Positions 44,778-54,346 are shown, counted from the first letter of the stretch. The stretch is 64,000 nt of DNA from Desulfosarcina widdelii (GCF_009688965.1 NZ_AP021875.1:2666001-2730000), one strand, 5' to 3'. Notes: generated by a model not told the origin, from the letters alone. Numbers and translations: made by a program.

Positions 44778-47700
44778 TCATTTCACGATCACCTGATATC
44801 GCATGATGAAACCTTCACCGCTTCCGGCGAGGCTGCCGTTGATCGGCAGCCGCCAGTGGGAAACGTTGGCGTCATACCCGGCCGGTGCCCCGCCGCCCTC
44901 CGAAACCAGCGGGCCGTAGCCGTAGGTGGCGCCGTCGTCCGAATAAACCGGCGTCCCCAGCGTCAGCCCGGTCGGTCCACTGACCAGGTCGAAGGGCAGC
45001 GTTCCGCTGCCGTCATAGGCGATGCGCAGGGCCGTGTACGGGCTCATGGCATCGTCCAGTTCGATGTTGACCGCCTCGCCCGTGCCGGTGTTGACCACCT
45101 GAACGGTGTAGGTGATCAGACTGCCGGGGGCGGCGGTGGCGCTGCCGGCGGATTTCAGCACGGTAAGCAGGGGCGCGCCCACGGTCAGGGATGCCGTTTG
45201 CTGGTGGGTGATGGTGCCCTCGGTGCCTTCAGCTGCTGTGACCACGGCCGTCCAGGTGCCGTCGCTGCCGATGGTCGGCAGGGTCAGGGCGTACTCGTAA
45301 ATCTTGGTGGCATCTCCGCTGTCCTCCACCTCGGTCATGGCGTAGCTGCCGGTCGTCGAGGGACCGGTAATTTCGACACCGGCGCCGCTGATGTCGAAAC
45401 TGCCGAAAGGATCGCTGACAGTGGCGCGAACGTAAACGGTGTCTCCGGGGGACGCCGATACAACCGTTTGGCCGTCGGGATAGGCGGCGTCATAGAACGC
45501 AATCATATCCACGTTGATGACAGTGTCCGTCGCAAGGGCCACCTGGGAAATATCGTCGCCGGACAGGGTGTAAACCCGGACGCGGCTGCTGCTCCACCCG
45601 CCCCCCGAGGAGGTATTGCTGACGATTAGCTGCAGCGCCGAACCGGCCGCCAGGTCGGTGACGCCCGACGCGGTGAAAGTGAAGGTATACGCCTGCACCG
45701 TGCCGTTCAGAAAAAGGGACTGACCATCAAGCGTGCCGATGGTTCCGGTAGTGGTTCCGGAAGACGACAGTTCCAGGTCCAGGGTGACGTTTCCCCAATA
45801 GCCGTCGCTTCGCAGCAAAAGGGTCACGGCGATATCCTCACCGTCGTCGATCTGGAAATCCGTTGCCAGGGCCGGCGTCAGGGTCCAGGTATTGTCGTTA
45901 TTGCGGTTAATTCGTTGATATTCCTGGGTGGACGGTGGAGTCCGGGAAAGATCGGTGTTCGAGGCCAGGTATAGCTGTTTGGTTCCCGAACTGGGCGGGC
46001 TGGCCACCGTCATGGTGGCGGCTTGGGGACTGGCTGCGGTATCGCCGTCCAGAGAGACCGTGGCCGTGTTGTCGATGGAAATTCCTGAAGGCGCAGACGC
46101 GTCCACGGTAACATCGAAAACCACGGTTGTACTGCCGTAGGCCGATACATCGATGTCGATGACGTCCAGGTAGCCGCTGCCGTTGGCGCCGGTACCGTCG
46201 GGCGTGGAGGCATCGACGGCACCGGTGGGAATGCTTACCACCGTGAAGTCGGACAGGTTGGCGGGAATCGTGTCGGTAATGCGCACGCCGGTGGCCGCCA
46301 CGCCGGCTGATTCGATCAGGGTAATGGTATAGCGCAGGACATCTCCGGGATAGAGGCTCCCGCCGTTTAGGTCCACGACGATTTTCGTCGATGTGGACAG
46401 CTCCGCGGCCGCTTCGACGATGGTAAAGGCCTGTTCGTCGATGTTGTAGTAATTGGCCTGGCTTTCTGCGCTTGCCTGCCCCGGAATGTGCACCAGTCCG
46501 TCGGTGGCGGAAACGAGGCTGCCCGATTCGTCCAAGGCGTAAAGTACGGTTTTCCACTGGACCCCGAGGGCCGTTGCAACAGGCACGGTCACGGTTGGGC
46601 TGGCCGTATCCGAGCCGTCGTTGGTCCACTGGCCGTCATCGGCGGCGGCATCTCCATGTGTGCCGTCATCGTAAAGGACGATACCGGCGGCCACCGCGGC
46701 ATCGCTGTCGTCGAAAATGTCCGCCACCACCGCAGACGGCTGGGCATCCACCTCTGCGGAAAGAACCAGGGTCGCACCGGCAGCGGCAGCCGTCGGGGCG
46801 GTAATGTCGGTGCCGAACGCCTGAGGGCTGCCCAGCGTGGCTGCCGCCACCGACCATTGCACGTCGTCCACATGCACCCAGGAGCGATAATCCTGGTAGT
46901 GGCTGCTGGTGATCTCCAGCGTTACGGTCTGCCCGGTAAAAGCGGATAAATCGGCGCTGACCGTGAACCAGGGCTCGCTTCCCGCGGCCAACGTCATCGC
47001 CGGCGAATAATGGCGACCACCGCTGGTGTCCGTGTCCCAGCCATTGTATTGTCCGTAGCCGGATTGGCCGCTGGAAACCACGTTGGTCCCGTAATTGGGG
47101 GAATACGGCAGCAGGTTGTAATTGCCGGCATCCGGCCCCACCAGTTCCACAGTGCTGCTGCCGACCAGGCGGATACGGACATAATCGTACTGGCTGGCAC
47201 CGTCGGCGCTGCTGTCCCACCCTTCCAAACGGTAGCGGAGGGTGAGTTCTCCCGGATCGGAGGACGGCACATCGATCTGCCTGGAAATCGTCACGGCCGG
47301 GCTGGCGCTGTTCGGTTCGTTCCGGCTGCGAGCCCCCATTAAAAATGCATATTGCCCGTTGTGGGGGGTGCCGTCGGTGGTAACGTAGGCCGTATTGGAA
47401 CCGGTGGTGTCCGAGTTGACGCTCGGGTTTTCGCTGGGCCTCACCTCGGCATCGAAGCCGCTGTCGGCATCGACGCTCCATCCAGCGACATCCTGGTCCC
47501 CGGTTTCCGCGAACTCGAAATTGCCGTTGATGGTATCGGCCGCCGACCAGGCAGACTTGGTTCCGTTCTCGGTAATGTCGAAATAAAGATAGTAGGTCGT
47601 GGATCCGCTGTCCTGATGAATGAATCGGACCTCGCCCCGGCCGTTGTTCGTGGCATCGGTGGCATCCATGTAGACGGAATCGGTGAACTGCTGGACGTCT

Positions 47701-48011
47701 GCCGGTTCGCCGCCGCTGCGCACAACCCGGGGCGAATTCGCGTCGAAGGTGCCGGAAATGCCAAGATCGGACAACAGGGCGTCGAAGTCGACATCGACCA
47801 CGATGGTGCTGCTGTTAGAAACAGCGGAGGAAACGACGATGGGGACCCGGTAGTGCCAGTCCGGCTGGCTTGCTGTTCCGTTGGAATCAAACCAATTCGG
47901 AGTCGTATGCAGATCGGCCAGGACGGGAACTGCAGTCAAAACGAACAGAATGGCCAGCAGGCCCCGGGGCCAGCAGACTTTCCTCGGGTATTTTCTTTGC
48001 TGGGGATACAT
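44778..48011 (-). CDS. large exported beta-rich protein (DUF2341-like and DUF11 domains)
   Basis: A 1077-residue secreted protein. After a signal peptide (about 15-32) the N-terminal domain (WHYRVPIVVSSAV, GRGEVRFIHQDSGSTTYYLYFDI) resembles DUF2341, a beta domain of secreted proteins. A jelly-roll-like part follows, then a segment near 410-490 and DUF11-type repeats near 540-680 (LYPGDVLRYTITLIESAGVAATGVRITDTIP) and at the C-terminus near 945-1077 (TVLKSAGSATAAPGSLITYTVQVVNTGTGEAVNIELDD). It begins one base after the stop of the receiver-like gene (TAAAATG) and has no ribosome-binding site of its own, which implies coupling. Confidence 0.88.
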   Translation of the reverse strand: MYPQQRKYPRKVCWPRGLLAILFVLTAVPVLADLHTTPNWFDSNGTASQPDWHYRVPIVVSSAVSNSSTIVVDVDFDALLSDLGISGTFDANSPRVVRSGGEPADVQQFTDSVYMDATDATNNGRGEVRFIHQDSGSTTYYLYFDITENGTKSAWSAADTINGNFEFAETGDQDVAGWSVDADSGFDAEVRPSENPSVNSDTTGSNTAYVTTDGTPHNGQYAFLMGARSRNEPNSASPAVTISRQIDVPSSDPGELTLRYRLEGWDSSADGASQYDYVRIRLVGSSTVELVGPDAGNYNLLPYSPNYGTNVVSSGQSGYGQYNGWDTDTSGGRHYSPAMTLAAGSEPWFTVSADLSAFTGQTVTLEITSSHYQDYRSWVHVDDVQWSVAAATLGSPQAFGTDITAPTAAAAGATLVLSAEVDAQPSAVVADIFDDSDAAVAAGIVLYDDGTHGDAAADDGQWTNDGSDTASPTVTVPVATALGVQWKTVLYALDESGSLVSATDGLVHIPGQASAESQANYYNIDEQAFTIVEAAAELSTSTKIVVDLNGGSLYPGDVLRYTITLIESAGVAATGVRITDTIPANLSDFTVVSIPTGAVDASTPDGTGANGSGYLDVIDIDVSAYGSTTVVFDVTVDASAPSGISIDNTATVSLDGDTAASPQAATMTVASPPSSGTKQLYLASNTDLSRTPPSTQEYQRINRNNDNTWTLTPALATDFQIDDGEDIAVTLLLRSDGYWGNVTLDLELSSSGTTTGTIGTLDGQSLFLNGTVQAYTFTFTASGVTDLAAGSALQLIVSNTSSGGGWSSSRVRVYTLSGDDISQVALATDTVINVDMIAFYDAAYPDGQTVVSASPGDTVYVRATVSDPFGSFDISGAGVEITGPSTTGSYAMTEVEDSGDATKIYEYALTLPTIGSDGTWTAVVTAAEGTEGTITHQQTASLTVGAPLLTVLKSAGSATAAPGSLITYTVQVVNTGTGEAVNIELDDAMSPYTALRIAYDGSGTLPFDLVSGPTGLTLGTPVYSDDGATYGYGPLVSEGGGAPAGYDANVSHWRLPINGSLAGSGEGFIMRYQVIVK

Positions 48012-48012
48012 T

Positions 48013-48426
48013 TTAAGGGTGGGCGGCTTCCAGCATCGATTGCCGGGAGGGGAGACGGTCGATCTGGCATCCCATCATCTTTTCTACCACCGACACCAAG
48101 GGGGCGACACCGGCATCGTCGAAGGTAATAAATCGCGGCGTCAGCGCGTGGGCCTTGGATAAGGTTCGAGGGTCCCTGTCGGCCAGAACGAGAACCAGCC
48201 GCATATCGGCGAGCAAATCCCGGACGGTCAGCAATCGATCCAACTCCGCTGCACTGCCGATGGAAAATACGGCGATCTTGATGTTCAGGCGCGGTTTGTG
48301 AAGCCGCTGGAAAAGCTCTTCCAGATTTGAGTAGTTTTCCAAACAGGCTCCCGACACCCTGCTGTCGATAATCTGGATGAGCTGTTGAAAAATGTCGCTC
48401 CGGGCCTTTGCGTATAGCAGCAGCAT
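48013..48426 (-). CDS. receiver-like protein lacking the phospho-acceptor
   Basis: A 137-residue cytoplasmic protein with alternating strands and helices in receiver order (MLLLYAK, IKIAVFSIG, MRLVLVLADRD, PRFITFDD). The paired acidic residues expected after strand 1 and the aspartate after strand 3 are absent, so it cannot be phosphorylated in the usual way. I cannot name a family. AAGGAGATC supports the ATG at 48426. It is the first gene after the sigma-54 promoter and precedes the secreted proteins by one base, so a regulatory or assembly role in that system is likely but inferred. Confidence 0.75.
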   Translation of the reverse strand: MLLLYAKARSDIFQQLIQIIDSRVSGACLENYSNLEELFQRLHKPRLNIKIAVFSIGSAAELDRLLTVRDLLADMRLVLVLADRDPRTLSKAHALTPRFITFDDAGVAPLVSVVEKMMGCQIDRLPSRQSMLEAAHP

Positions 48427-48476
48427 TCGTTGATCTCCTTTACGTTTCCTTGGCATGGGACAACGACAAGGAGATT

Positions 48477-48492
48477 GGCAACAACTGTGCCT
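48477..48492 (-). promoter_or_regulatory. sigma-54 promoter of the surface-protein operon
   Basis: On the minus strand the site reads AGGCACAGTTGTTGCC, matching the -24/-12 consensus TGGCACGNNNNTTGCW at the GG, CAC and TTGC positions with correct spacing. It lies 50 bases before the receiver-like gene and next to an NtrC-type activator gene. The 145 bases between it and that gene hold no other gene. Confidence 0.75.
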
Positions 48493-48637
48493 GATTGGAA
48501 AATCAGAATTTTTATGCTTTTTTTACGGAGTCTTATAGAACTTTAAAGGCGGGATGGGACATAAAAACAATACGCCGACGGCCGCAGGAACGTCCGGTTT
48601 TTCGGACAAGATCCGGGAAATCGGATAGGGAAAGGAA

Positions 48638-50125
48638 TCAGCCGGTCTGTTGGTTTTCGTCTTCTTCTTCGGATTCGCCGATCTGATGTTTGGTGAGCAG
48701 TTCGTACAGGCGGGAACGAGAAATCCCGGAGATCTTGCAGGCCTGGGCAATGTTGCGACCGGTGCCGTCCATAAGGTTTTCGAGGTAGCGTTTTTCAGCG
48801 TTCAGGCGATACTCCTTGAAGCTTATCAACGAATCGGCGTCCGAGGAAGATGTGCTGTCCTCGTGATCGTCGCTGGATTCCTTGGTCTGTGCCTTCTCCT
48901 TAAAGGCGTTGCAGACGATTTTCACCCGGATGTGAAGGGGAAGGTGTTTGGGAAAAAGGGTGGCATCCTGGCCGGCTACGGCAAGCATGCCGTCGATGGT
49001 ATTGACCAGTTCGCGGACATTTCCCGGCCACTCGTATGCCATCAGGGCCTCGAGGAGATCCGGGTCGAACCCTTTGGAATCCATCTTGTAGCTGCGGCAC
49101 AGCCTTGCGGTGTGATGGCGGACCAGTTCCTTGATGTCCTCCCGGCGTTCCCGCAGCGGCGGCAGATCGATGGTCAGCGCCCGCAGGCGGTAGAGCAGAT
49201 CCTGACGAAACTTCCCGTCCTGCTGCAATTGTTCCAGGTTCCGGTGGGTGGCCGCCACCAGCCGGAAGTTGCTTTCTCTCTCCCGCTTGGAGCCCACGGG
49301 ACGATAGCGCTTTTCCTGAAGCACGCGCAGAAAGTTTTTCTGGACCGCCAACGGCAATTCCCCGACCTCGTCCAGAAACAAGGTCCCTCCGTCGGCCTGG
49401 GCCACGAGCCCCTGCTGGGTTTGGTCCGCACCTGTGAAGGCCCCTTTCTCGTGGCCGAAAAGAACGCTTTCCACAAGGGTTTCCGGAAGGGCGGCACAGT
49501 CCACCACCACAAAATTCTTCTCTGCGCGGGGGTTGCGCTTCAAGGGCACCACCGATTCGGTGCCATGGGCGGCCCGGGGGCTGTTGCTGTGGATGGCCCG
49601 GGCAAAAAGCTCTTTCCCCGTTCCGGTCTCCCCGGTAATCAGCACATTGACTTCGCTGACCGCGGCCTGGGCCAGTAAATCGAAACAGGGTCGCATCTTG
49701 GGGCTGCTGCCGATGATCCGTTCCCGTTTGACCGGGGCCAGGGGCTGGCTGCCCTGCTTTTCTTTCTGATATTGCAGGGCGCGGTTGATGGAAAGGAGTA
49801 GGTCCTCCACCGAAGCTTTTTTCTCAAGGTAGTCCCAGGCACCGTTTTTCAGGGCGAATTCCGCACCGCTGGCCGTTCCGTATCCGGTGACGATGATCAC
49901 CTCCGGATCGTTGGCCTGGGATTTCAGCTTCGGCAGCAGATCCAGGCCGTTGCCGTCGGGCATTTTTACGTCCAGCAGGATCACGTCGTAGGCGTTGGAA
50001 GAAGCTTTCTCCATGCCCGAATCGCGGCGCATGGCCGTATCCACCGCATGCCCCATGTGGGTGAGAAGTTCGGACAGCGCATCGCAAACCGCCGCATCGT
50101 CGTCGATGACCAGTACGTTCCCCAT
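48638..50125 (-). CDS. NtrC-type sigma-54-dependent response regulator
   Basis: A 495-residue response regulator with three parts: a receiver with phospho-acceptor D52 (VILLDVKMPDG), an AAA+ domain (GETGTGKE Walker A, GAFTGA sigma-54 contact loop, GGTLFLDEVGELP Walker B, YEWPGNVREL) and a Fis-type helix-turn-helix near 455-480 (NIAQACKISGISRSRLYELL). All features for activating sigma-54 promoters are intact. No histidine kinase gene is in the window. A poorly placed TTGACA (50239-50234) may serve its own promoter. It most likely controls the operon downstream. Confidence 0.94.
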   Translation of the reverse strand: MGNVLVIDDDAAVCDALSELLTHMGHAVDTAMRRDSGMEKASSNAYDVILLDVKMPDGNGLDLLPKLKSQANDPEVIIVTGYGTASGAEFALKNGAWDYLEKKASVEDLLLSINRALQYQKEKQGSQPLAPVKRERIIGSSPKMRPCFDLLAQAAVSEVNVLITGETGTGKELFARAIHSNSPRAAHGTESVVPLKRNPRAEKNFVVVDCAALPETLVESVLFGHEKGAFTGADQTQQGLVAQADGGTLFLDEVGELPLAVQKNFLRVLQEKRYRPVGSKRERESNFRLVAATHRNLEQLQQDGKFRQDLLYRLRALTIDLPPLRERREDIKELVRHHTARLCRSYKMDSKGFDPDLLEALMAYEWPGNVRELVNTIDGMLAVAGQDATLFPKHLPLHIRVKIVCNAFKEKAQTKESSDDHEDSTSSSDADSLISFKEYRLNAEKRYLENLMDGTGRNIAQACKISGISRSRLYELLTKHQIGESEEEDENQQTG

Positions 50126-50454
50126 GAGATTTCCTTTTCCGTTCCGGAGCGCAACCCAGGATGTGTATTTACCCGCGAGAGGCCTGTCACCTGTTTATTA
50201 ACCAGTTATTTTTACAAGAAAAGATATTGAGTGTCAACCTCTGTTGTGCCCCGGAAAGCTGAACCGCAAACCGGGGCTTGAACAGGCTGCTCAAGTCCCG
50301 GAACCAGATGCCGATATCTTCCTTCAAGAACGGATCACCCAATATTGGCACAACTGATTTTCAAGGAAAGGTTCCGCCGGATCGACACCGCCCATCGCTC
50401 TTTGCGGCTGAATATCCGTGCGACAGCCCCGCAAGCGGAAAAATAAGAGGAACC
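50126..50454. other. divergent intergenic region between the activator and the subtilase
   Basis: No gene is supported here. It holds a TTGACA on the minus strand (50234-50239), an inverted repeat GCCCCGG/CCGGGGC at 50250-50256 and 50273-50279, and no convincing promoter for the subtilase. Confidence 0.5.
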
Positions 50455-52737
50455 ATGCAGGCAAATCGGATCATAACGGGATTGATGGTGGCCATTCTCC
50501 TGCTGGCCGGCGGCCGGCCGGTAGCGGCCGGCACACCCGATGCGCGCCCCTTTGTGGACGGCGAGGTGCTGGTGAAATACCGGGAGAGCACGGCGGCACA
50601 GCAGGCCCTGCACTACCGATCCATGTGGCGGATGAACCACGTGCGGACCTTAAAAAGAAGTGGTATCCGCAAGGTCCGGCTGCCCGAGGAGATGACGGTC
50701 GCCCAGGCCGTGGCCCTTTACCGCTCGGATCCGGATGTGGTTTTTGCCGAGCCCAATTACCGCTACCGGCTCCAGGCGGTCCCCAACGACAGCATGATGG
50801 ACCAGCTATGGGGTTTGGTAAACATGGATGCCGATCTCGCCTGGGATCTGGAGACGGGCAGCTCCGACATCGTGGTGGCCGTAGTGGACAGCGGCATCGA
50901 CCCGGCCCATCCCGATCTGGCGGCCAACATATGGACCAACCTGGGTGAAATCGCGGACAACGGCGTCGATGATGACAACAACGGGTATGTGGACGATGTC
51001 AACGGATGGGATTTTGCCGATGACGACAACCACCCCAACGATCCCACCGACAACTACGGCCACGGCACCCATGTGGCCGGCATCATCGGAGCCGTGGGAG
51101 ACAACGCCACCGGCATTGTCGGGGTCAACTGGCAGGTCAGCATCATGCCCCTGCGCTTTATCTCCGCCGCCGACTACGGTACCACCGCCGATGCCATCGC
51201 GGCCATCGAATACGCCATGGATAACGGCGCCGACATCATCAACCTGAGCTGGGGCGGTCCCGGCGAAAGCGTGGGGCTGAAAAACATCATCGACGACGCC
51301 GGTGCAGCCGGAGCCCTGGTGGTGTGCGCCGCCGGCAACGCCGGCAGCGATCTCGACGATGTTCCCACATACCCGGCCAGCTTCACCAGCGCCAACATCC
51401 TTTCGGTTGCCGCCTCCAACGCCGGTGACGACCCGGCATGGTGGACCAATTACAGCGACAGCCAGGTTGACGTGGCCGCGCCGGGCACCAATGTCTACAG
51501 CACCGTTCCCGACCGCCAGATCCTGTCCTCGGAAAATTTCGATGACCTTGGTGCCTGGACCTTCGGCGGCGTCGGCAGCGCCTGGGGCCACGAAAGCATT
51601 CCCGGCGTCACGGTGATCACCGAAAGCCCCGGTGCAGACTACACCGACGACATGAACGCCTGGGCCCGGATGGAACCGTTCGACTTGACCGGACGCACCG
51701 GCGCCCGCCTGGATTTTACGATCACCGGCACCACCAGCGGCAGCGGTGACCGCCTCTATGTCGAGGTCTCCACCGACGGTTCCACCTGGGATACCCTCTG
51801 GATCGGGTTGGATGATGGCCCCGTGGCCGCCGTGACCGGCACCATCGGCAGCTCGCAGTTGGCCGTCATCGACCTGAAGGCCTATGACGGCAAAGGCTCG
51901 GTTTACATGCGCTTTCGTTTTGTCAGCGACGACTCCGGGACGGCCGACGGCTATCTCATCGATAACCTGGCCGTCACCTGTGCCGACACCACCCATGGAG
52001 CCGATGCCTATCAGTATTATTCGGGCACTTCCATGTCCGCCGCCTACGCTTCGGGTGCGGCCGCCCTGATCATGGCCCAGAAGCCCACCCTGACGCCGAC
52101 GGAGGTTCGGCTGGTGATCGAATCCACGGTGGATCGAAAGGCGGCCCTGACCGGGTACGTAGCCACGGGCGGACGAATAAATCTATACAGCGCCCTGGTT
52201 TCCATGGCGAACGTGGACCTTGACTCCCGGTCGGCAGCCAACCGGATCGACCTGGATTGGACGGCCTCCGAACCCGTGGACACGGGATTCGAGATTCAGC
52301 GCAGGCCAAACTCGGGAAGCGAATACGAAACCATCGCCATTGTCGGCGCCGACGAAACGGCGTACAGCGACAGCGGCCTGGCTGACGGTGCAACCTATGT
52401 CTACCGGCTGCTCACCTTAAGTGGTGGGGAACGGACGGGCTACTCCAACGAAACGGCCGCCACCACCCCGAGGACGGTCTCTTCGACGGCCGGCAGCAGT
52501 TCTGGGGATGGCGGTGGAGGGGGGGGATGTTTCATCGCCGCGGATTTCGGCGGCTGGGATGTCGGACGCCTGGTCTGGATCCGGCCCATCGCTGCGGCAA
52601 TGGCCATCCTGATGCTCGTTTTGATCGTTGCGATCTCCTTGCGGCGAAAAATCGAACGGCCGGTGATTGTCGGGCCGGCCGGCCGCCGGAATGGAGAACC
52701 TCGGTTCTATTCGCCAGGCGGCCGTTTTAAGAGTTAA
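50455..52737 (+). CDS. S8 subtilisin-like protease with C-terminal anchor
   Basis: A 760-residue exported protease. It has a signal peptide (about 1-25), a propeptide ending in the DVVFAEPNYRY segment, and the catalytic triad D145 (VVDSGID), H203 (HGTHVAG) and S526 (GTSMSAAYASG). Histidine and serine are 323 residues apart, against about 157 in subtilisin, because of a roughly 165-residue beta-sandwich-like insert (FDDLGAWTFGG to LIDNLAVTC). A fibronectin III-like domain follows (about 580-660), then a glycine run with GGCFIAADFGG, one membrane segment and a basic tail. The ATG at 50455 has AAGAGGA upstream. It ends 11 bases inside the convergent HAD-fusion gene. Confidence 0.93.
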   Translation: MQANRIITGLMVAILLLAGGRPVAAGTPDARPFVDGEVLVKYRESTAAQQALHYRSMWRMNHVRTLKRSGIRKVRLPEEMTVAQAVALYRSDPDVVFAEPNYRYRLQAVPNDSMMDQLWGLVNMDADLAWDLETGSSDIVVAVVDSGIDPAHPDLAANIWTNLGEIADNGVDDDNNGYVDDVNGWDFADDDNHPNDPTDNYGHGTHVAGIIGAVGDNATGIVGVNWQVSIMPLRFISAADYGTTADAIAAIEYAMDNGADIINLSWGGPGESVGLKNIIDDAGAAGALVVCAAGNAGSDLDDVPTYPASFTSANILSVAASNAGDDPAWWTNYSDSQVDVAAPGTNVYSTVPDRQILSSENFDDLGAWTFGGVGSAWGHESIPGVTVITESPGADYTDDMNAWARMEPFDLTGRTGARLDFTITGTTSGSGDRLYVEVSTDGSTWDTLWIGLDDGPVAAVTGTIGSSQLAVIDLKAYDGKGSVYMRFRFVSDDSGTADGYLIDNLAVTCADTTHGADAYQYYSGTSMSAAYASGAAALIMAQKPTLTPTEVRLVIESTVDRKAALTGYVATGGRINLYSALVSMANVDLDSRSAANRIDLDWTASEPVDTGFEIQRRPNSGSEYETIAIVGADETAYSDSGLADGATYVYRLLTLSGGERTGYSNETAATTPRTVSSTAGSSSGDGGGGGGCFIAADFGGWDVGRLVWIRPIAAAMAILMLVLIVAISLRRKIERPVIVGPAGRRNGEPRFYSPGGRFKS

Positions 52738-54346
52738 ACAGCCTCGTAATCTCATCCACCGCAAAAGCAGGCCACATCGCCGGCGAACCGTTTTCAAAAG
52801 CTTCGACGCAAGGAGGACCATCGGTCACCTCTCCGATATCGGCAACGGCGATCCCGCTTTGGGTGAGTTCGGCAACCAGCCGTTCCACATGGTCCGGCCG
52901 GCAGCAGATCAGCAGGCTGCCCGACCCGATCAATCCCAACGGATCGATTTCCAGCAGACTCCCCATCCGGCGGGTTTCGGCAAAGACCGGCACGGCCTCC
53001 TTGCGGATGCGCAGGCCCTTGCCGCCGGCCTGGCTCAACTCCACCGCGGCTGTGGCGATCCCGCCTTCGGTCACGTCGTGGAGGGCGGAAACGCCGCCGA
53101 CACGCCAGGCAATGCGGGCCTCGGGAAGGATACTGATCATGGATGCCAGACGGCGGCAGCTTTCGATCTCCTCGACAGCCATGCCTCTTTCCAGCAGCAG
53201 ATCCGAAAACTCGGCGGCAATGATGGCCGTGCCTTCCACGGCAATGCCTTTGGTCACCAGCAGCCGGTCGCCGGCGGCCATGCGGTTCTTGCGGATCAGG
53301 TCATCCCGGGCAATGGTTCCGGTCATCATACCGGTCACCACCGGCCGGCAGACCGCATCGGTGATCTCTGTGTGCCCGCCGCACAGGGTGATGTCCTCGT
53401 CGGTGCAGGCCGCGTTGAGATCGGCGAATATCTGCCGCACCTGGGACCGGGAAAAGCCGCAGGGCAGCAGCAGGGTGGCCAGCATCCAGCGGGCGTCGAC
53501 GCCGGCGGTGGCCATATCGTTGGCATTGATCAGTACGGCATACCGTCCGATAGCTTCGGTGGCGAAGGTGATGGGATCGGATTTGAGCACCAGCACCTGT
53601 TGACCGTCGATGTCCACGGCGGCGGTGTCCTCTCCCACCGACGGCCCTACGATCACCGAGGGATCTTCGATGGGGTAACGGGCCAACAGCTCTTCGAGAA
53701 AGGCGTTGGGCAGTTTGCCGGCGGCAAGACAGGCGCCTTCTGCCAGGATGGGCTCCAGGTCCGGCAGGGCATCGATGACGAAATCGCAGACCAAGCCTTC
53801 GGGCAACGGATTGCCGTTGGCCAGATAGGCGGTCAAAGCACCGGCGTCGTGTCCGGCATCCATGTCGAACGAAAAATCGCCCACCACCAGTACGTAGGCC
53901 GGGTCCACCTTCATCTTGCGGGCCGCCAGCAGCACCCCTTGCCCGGAGGGCTTTATTTTCACCGGGTCTTCCCGGGTGACGATCACGTCGATGTCCGATG
54001 TGCTGACATCGTCAAAGTTCTCCAGCGCCCTGAGCGTCGAGGCTCGGCTGTTGCGGGTAAGAATTCCCACCGGCAGCCCGGCTTTCTTTATAGTCTTGAT
54101 CAGCCGCTGGGCACCCACATTGGGTCGCGACGACAGGGCCCCCTGGATTTCGAATTCGTCCAGCCGGCGGGTGATCTCCCGCCGTCGGCCTTCGTCCTCC
54201 AACCCGGCCATGAACTCCAGGACGGGGGTTCCCTGCGGGCAGCCGATGTCCCGCTTGAGCGCCGGGAAGTCGAGCGCTCCAGGCTGCGTCAGGGTGCCGT
54301 CTAGGTCGAAAAGGACGGCGTCGATGCGGTAGGGTTTATTTTGCAT
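52727..54346 (-). CDS. fusion of a HAD phosphatase and an AIR-synthase-like (HypE/SelD-type) domain
   Basis: A 539-residue cytoplasmic protein with two parts. Residues 1 to about 210 are a HAD-superfamily phosphatase: [19 protein letters not shown], the lysine in IKPSGQG and [12 protein letters not shown]. From about 225 the chain follows the AIR synthase fold: [48 protein letters not shown] and LHDVTEGG. It lacks the C-terminal cysteine of HypE and the catalytic Cys/Sec of SelD. A linked ATP-using and phosphatase reaction is possible; substrate unknown. It overlaps the acyl-CoA synthetase gene by 11 bases and ends 11 bases inside the convergent subtilase gene. Confidence 0.88.
   Translation of the reverse strand: MQNKPYRIDAVLFDLDGTLTQPGALDFPALKRDIGCPQGTPVLEFMAGLEDEGRRREITRRLDEFEIQGALSSRPNVGAQRLIKTIKKAGLPVGILTRNSRASTLRALENFDDVSTSDIDVIVTREDPVKIKPSGQGVLLAARKMKVDPAYVLVVGDFSFDMDAGHDAGALTAYLANGNPLPEGLVCDFVIDALPDLEPILAEGACLAAGKLPNAFLEELLARYPIEDPSVIVGPSVGEDTAAVDIDGQQVLVLKSDPITFATEAIGRYAVLINANDMATAGVDARWMLATLLLPCGFSRSQVRQIFADLNAACTDEDITLCGGHTEITDAVCRPVVTGMMTGTIARDDLIRKNRMAAGDRLLVTKGIAVEGTAIIAAEFSDLLLERGMAVEEIESCRRLASMISILPEARIAWRVGGVSALHDVTEGGIATAAVELSQAGGKGLRIRKEAVPVFAETRRMGSLLEIDPLGLIGSGSLLICCRPDHVERLVAELTQSGIAVADIGEVTDGPPCVEAFENGSPAMWPAFAVDEITRLFNS

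Noticed and set aside
50345..50361. Possible sigma-54 promoter for the subtilase (TTGGCACAACTG)
   Set aside because: The -24 half is good but the -12 position lacks TGC at the required distance.
52667..54304. Long open frame antisense to the HAD fusion; similar long frames at 718-1659, 11387-12910 and 36395-37678
   Set aside because: Each lies opposite a gene with clear family motifs, has no recognisable domain, and is expected in GC-rich coding sequence.
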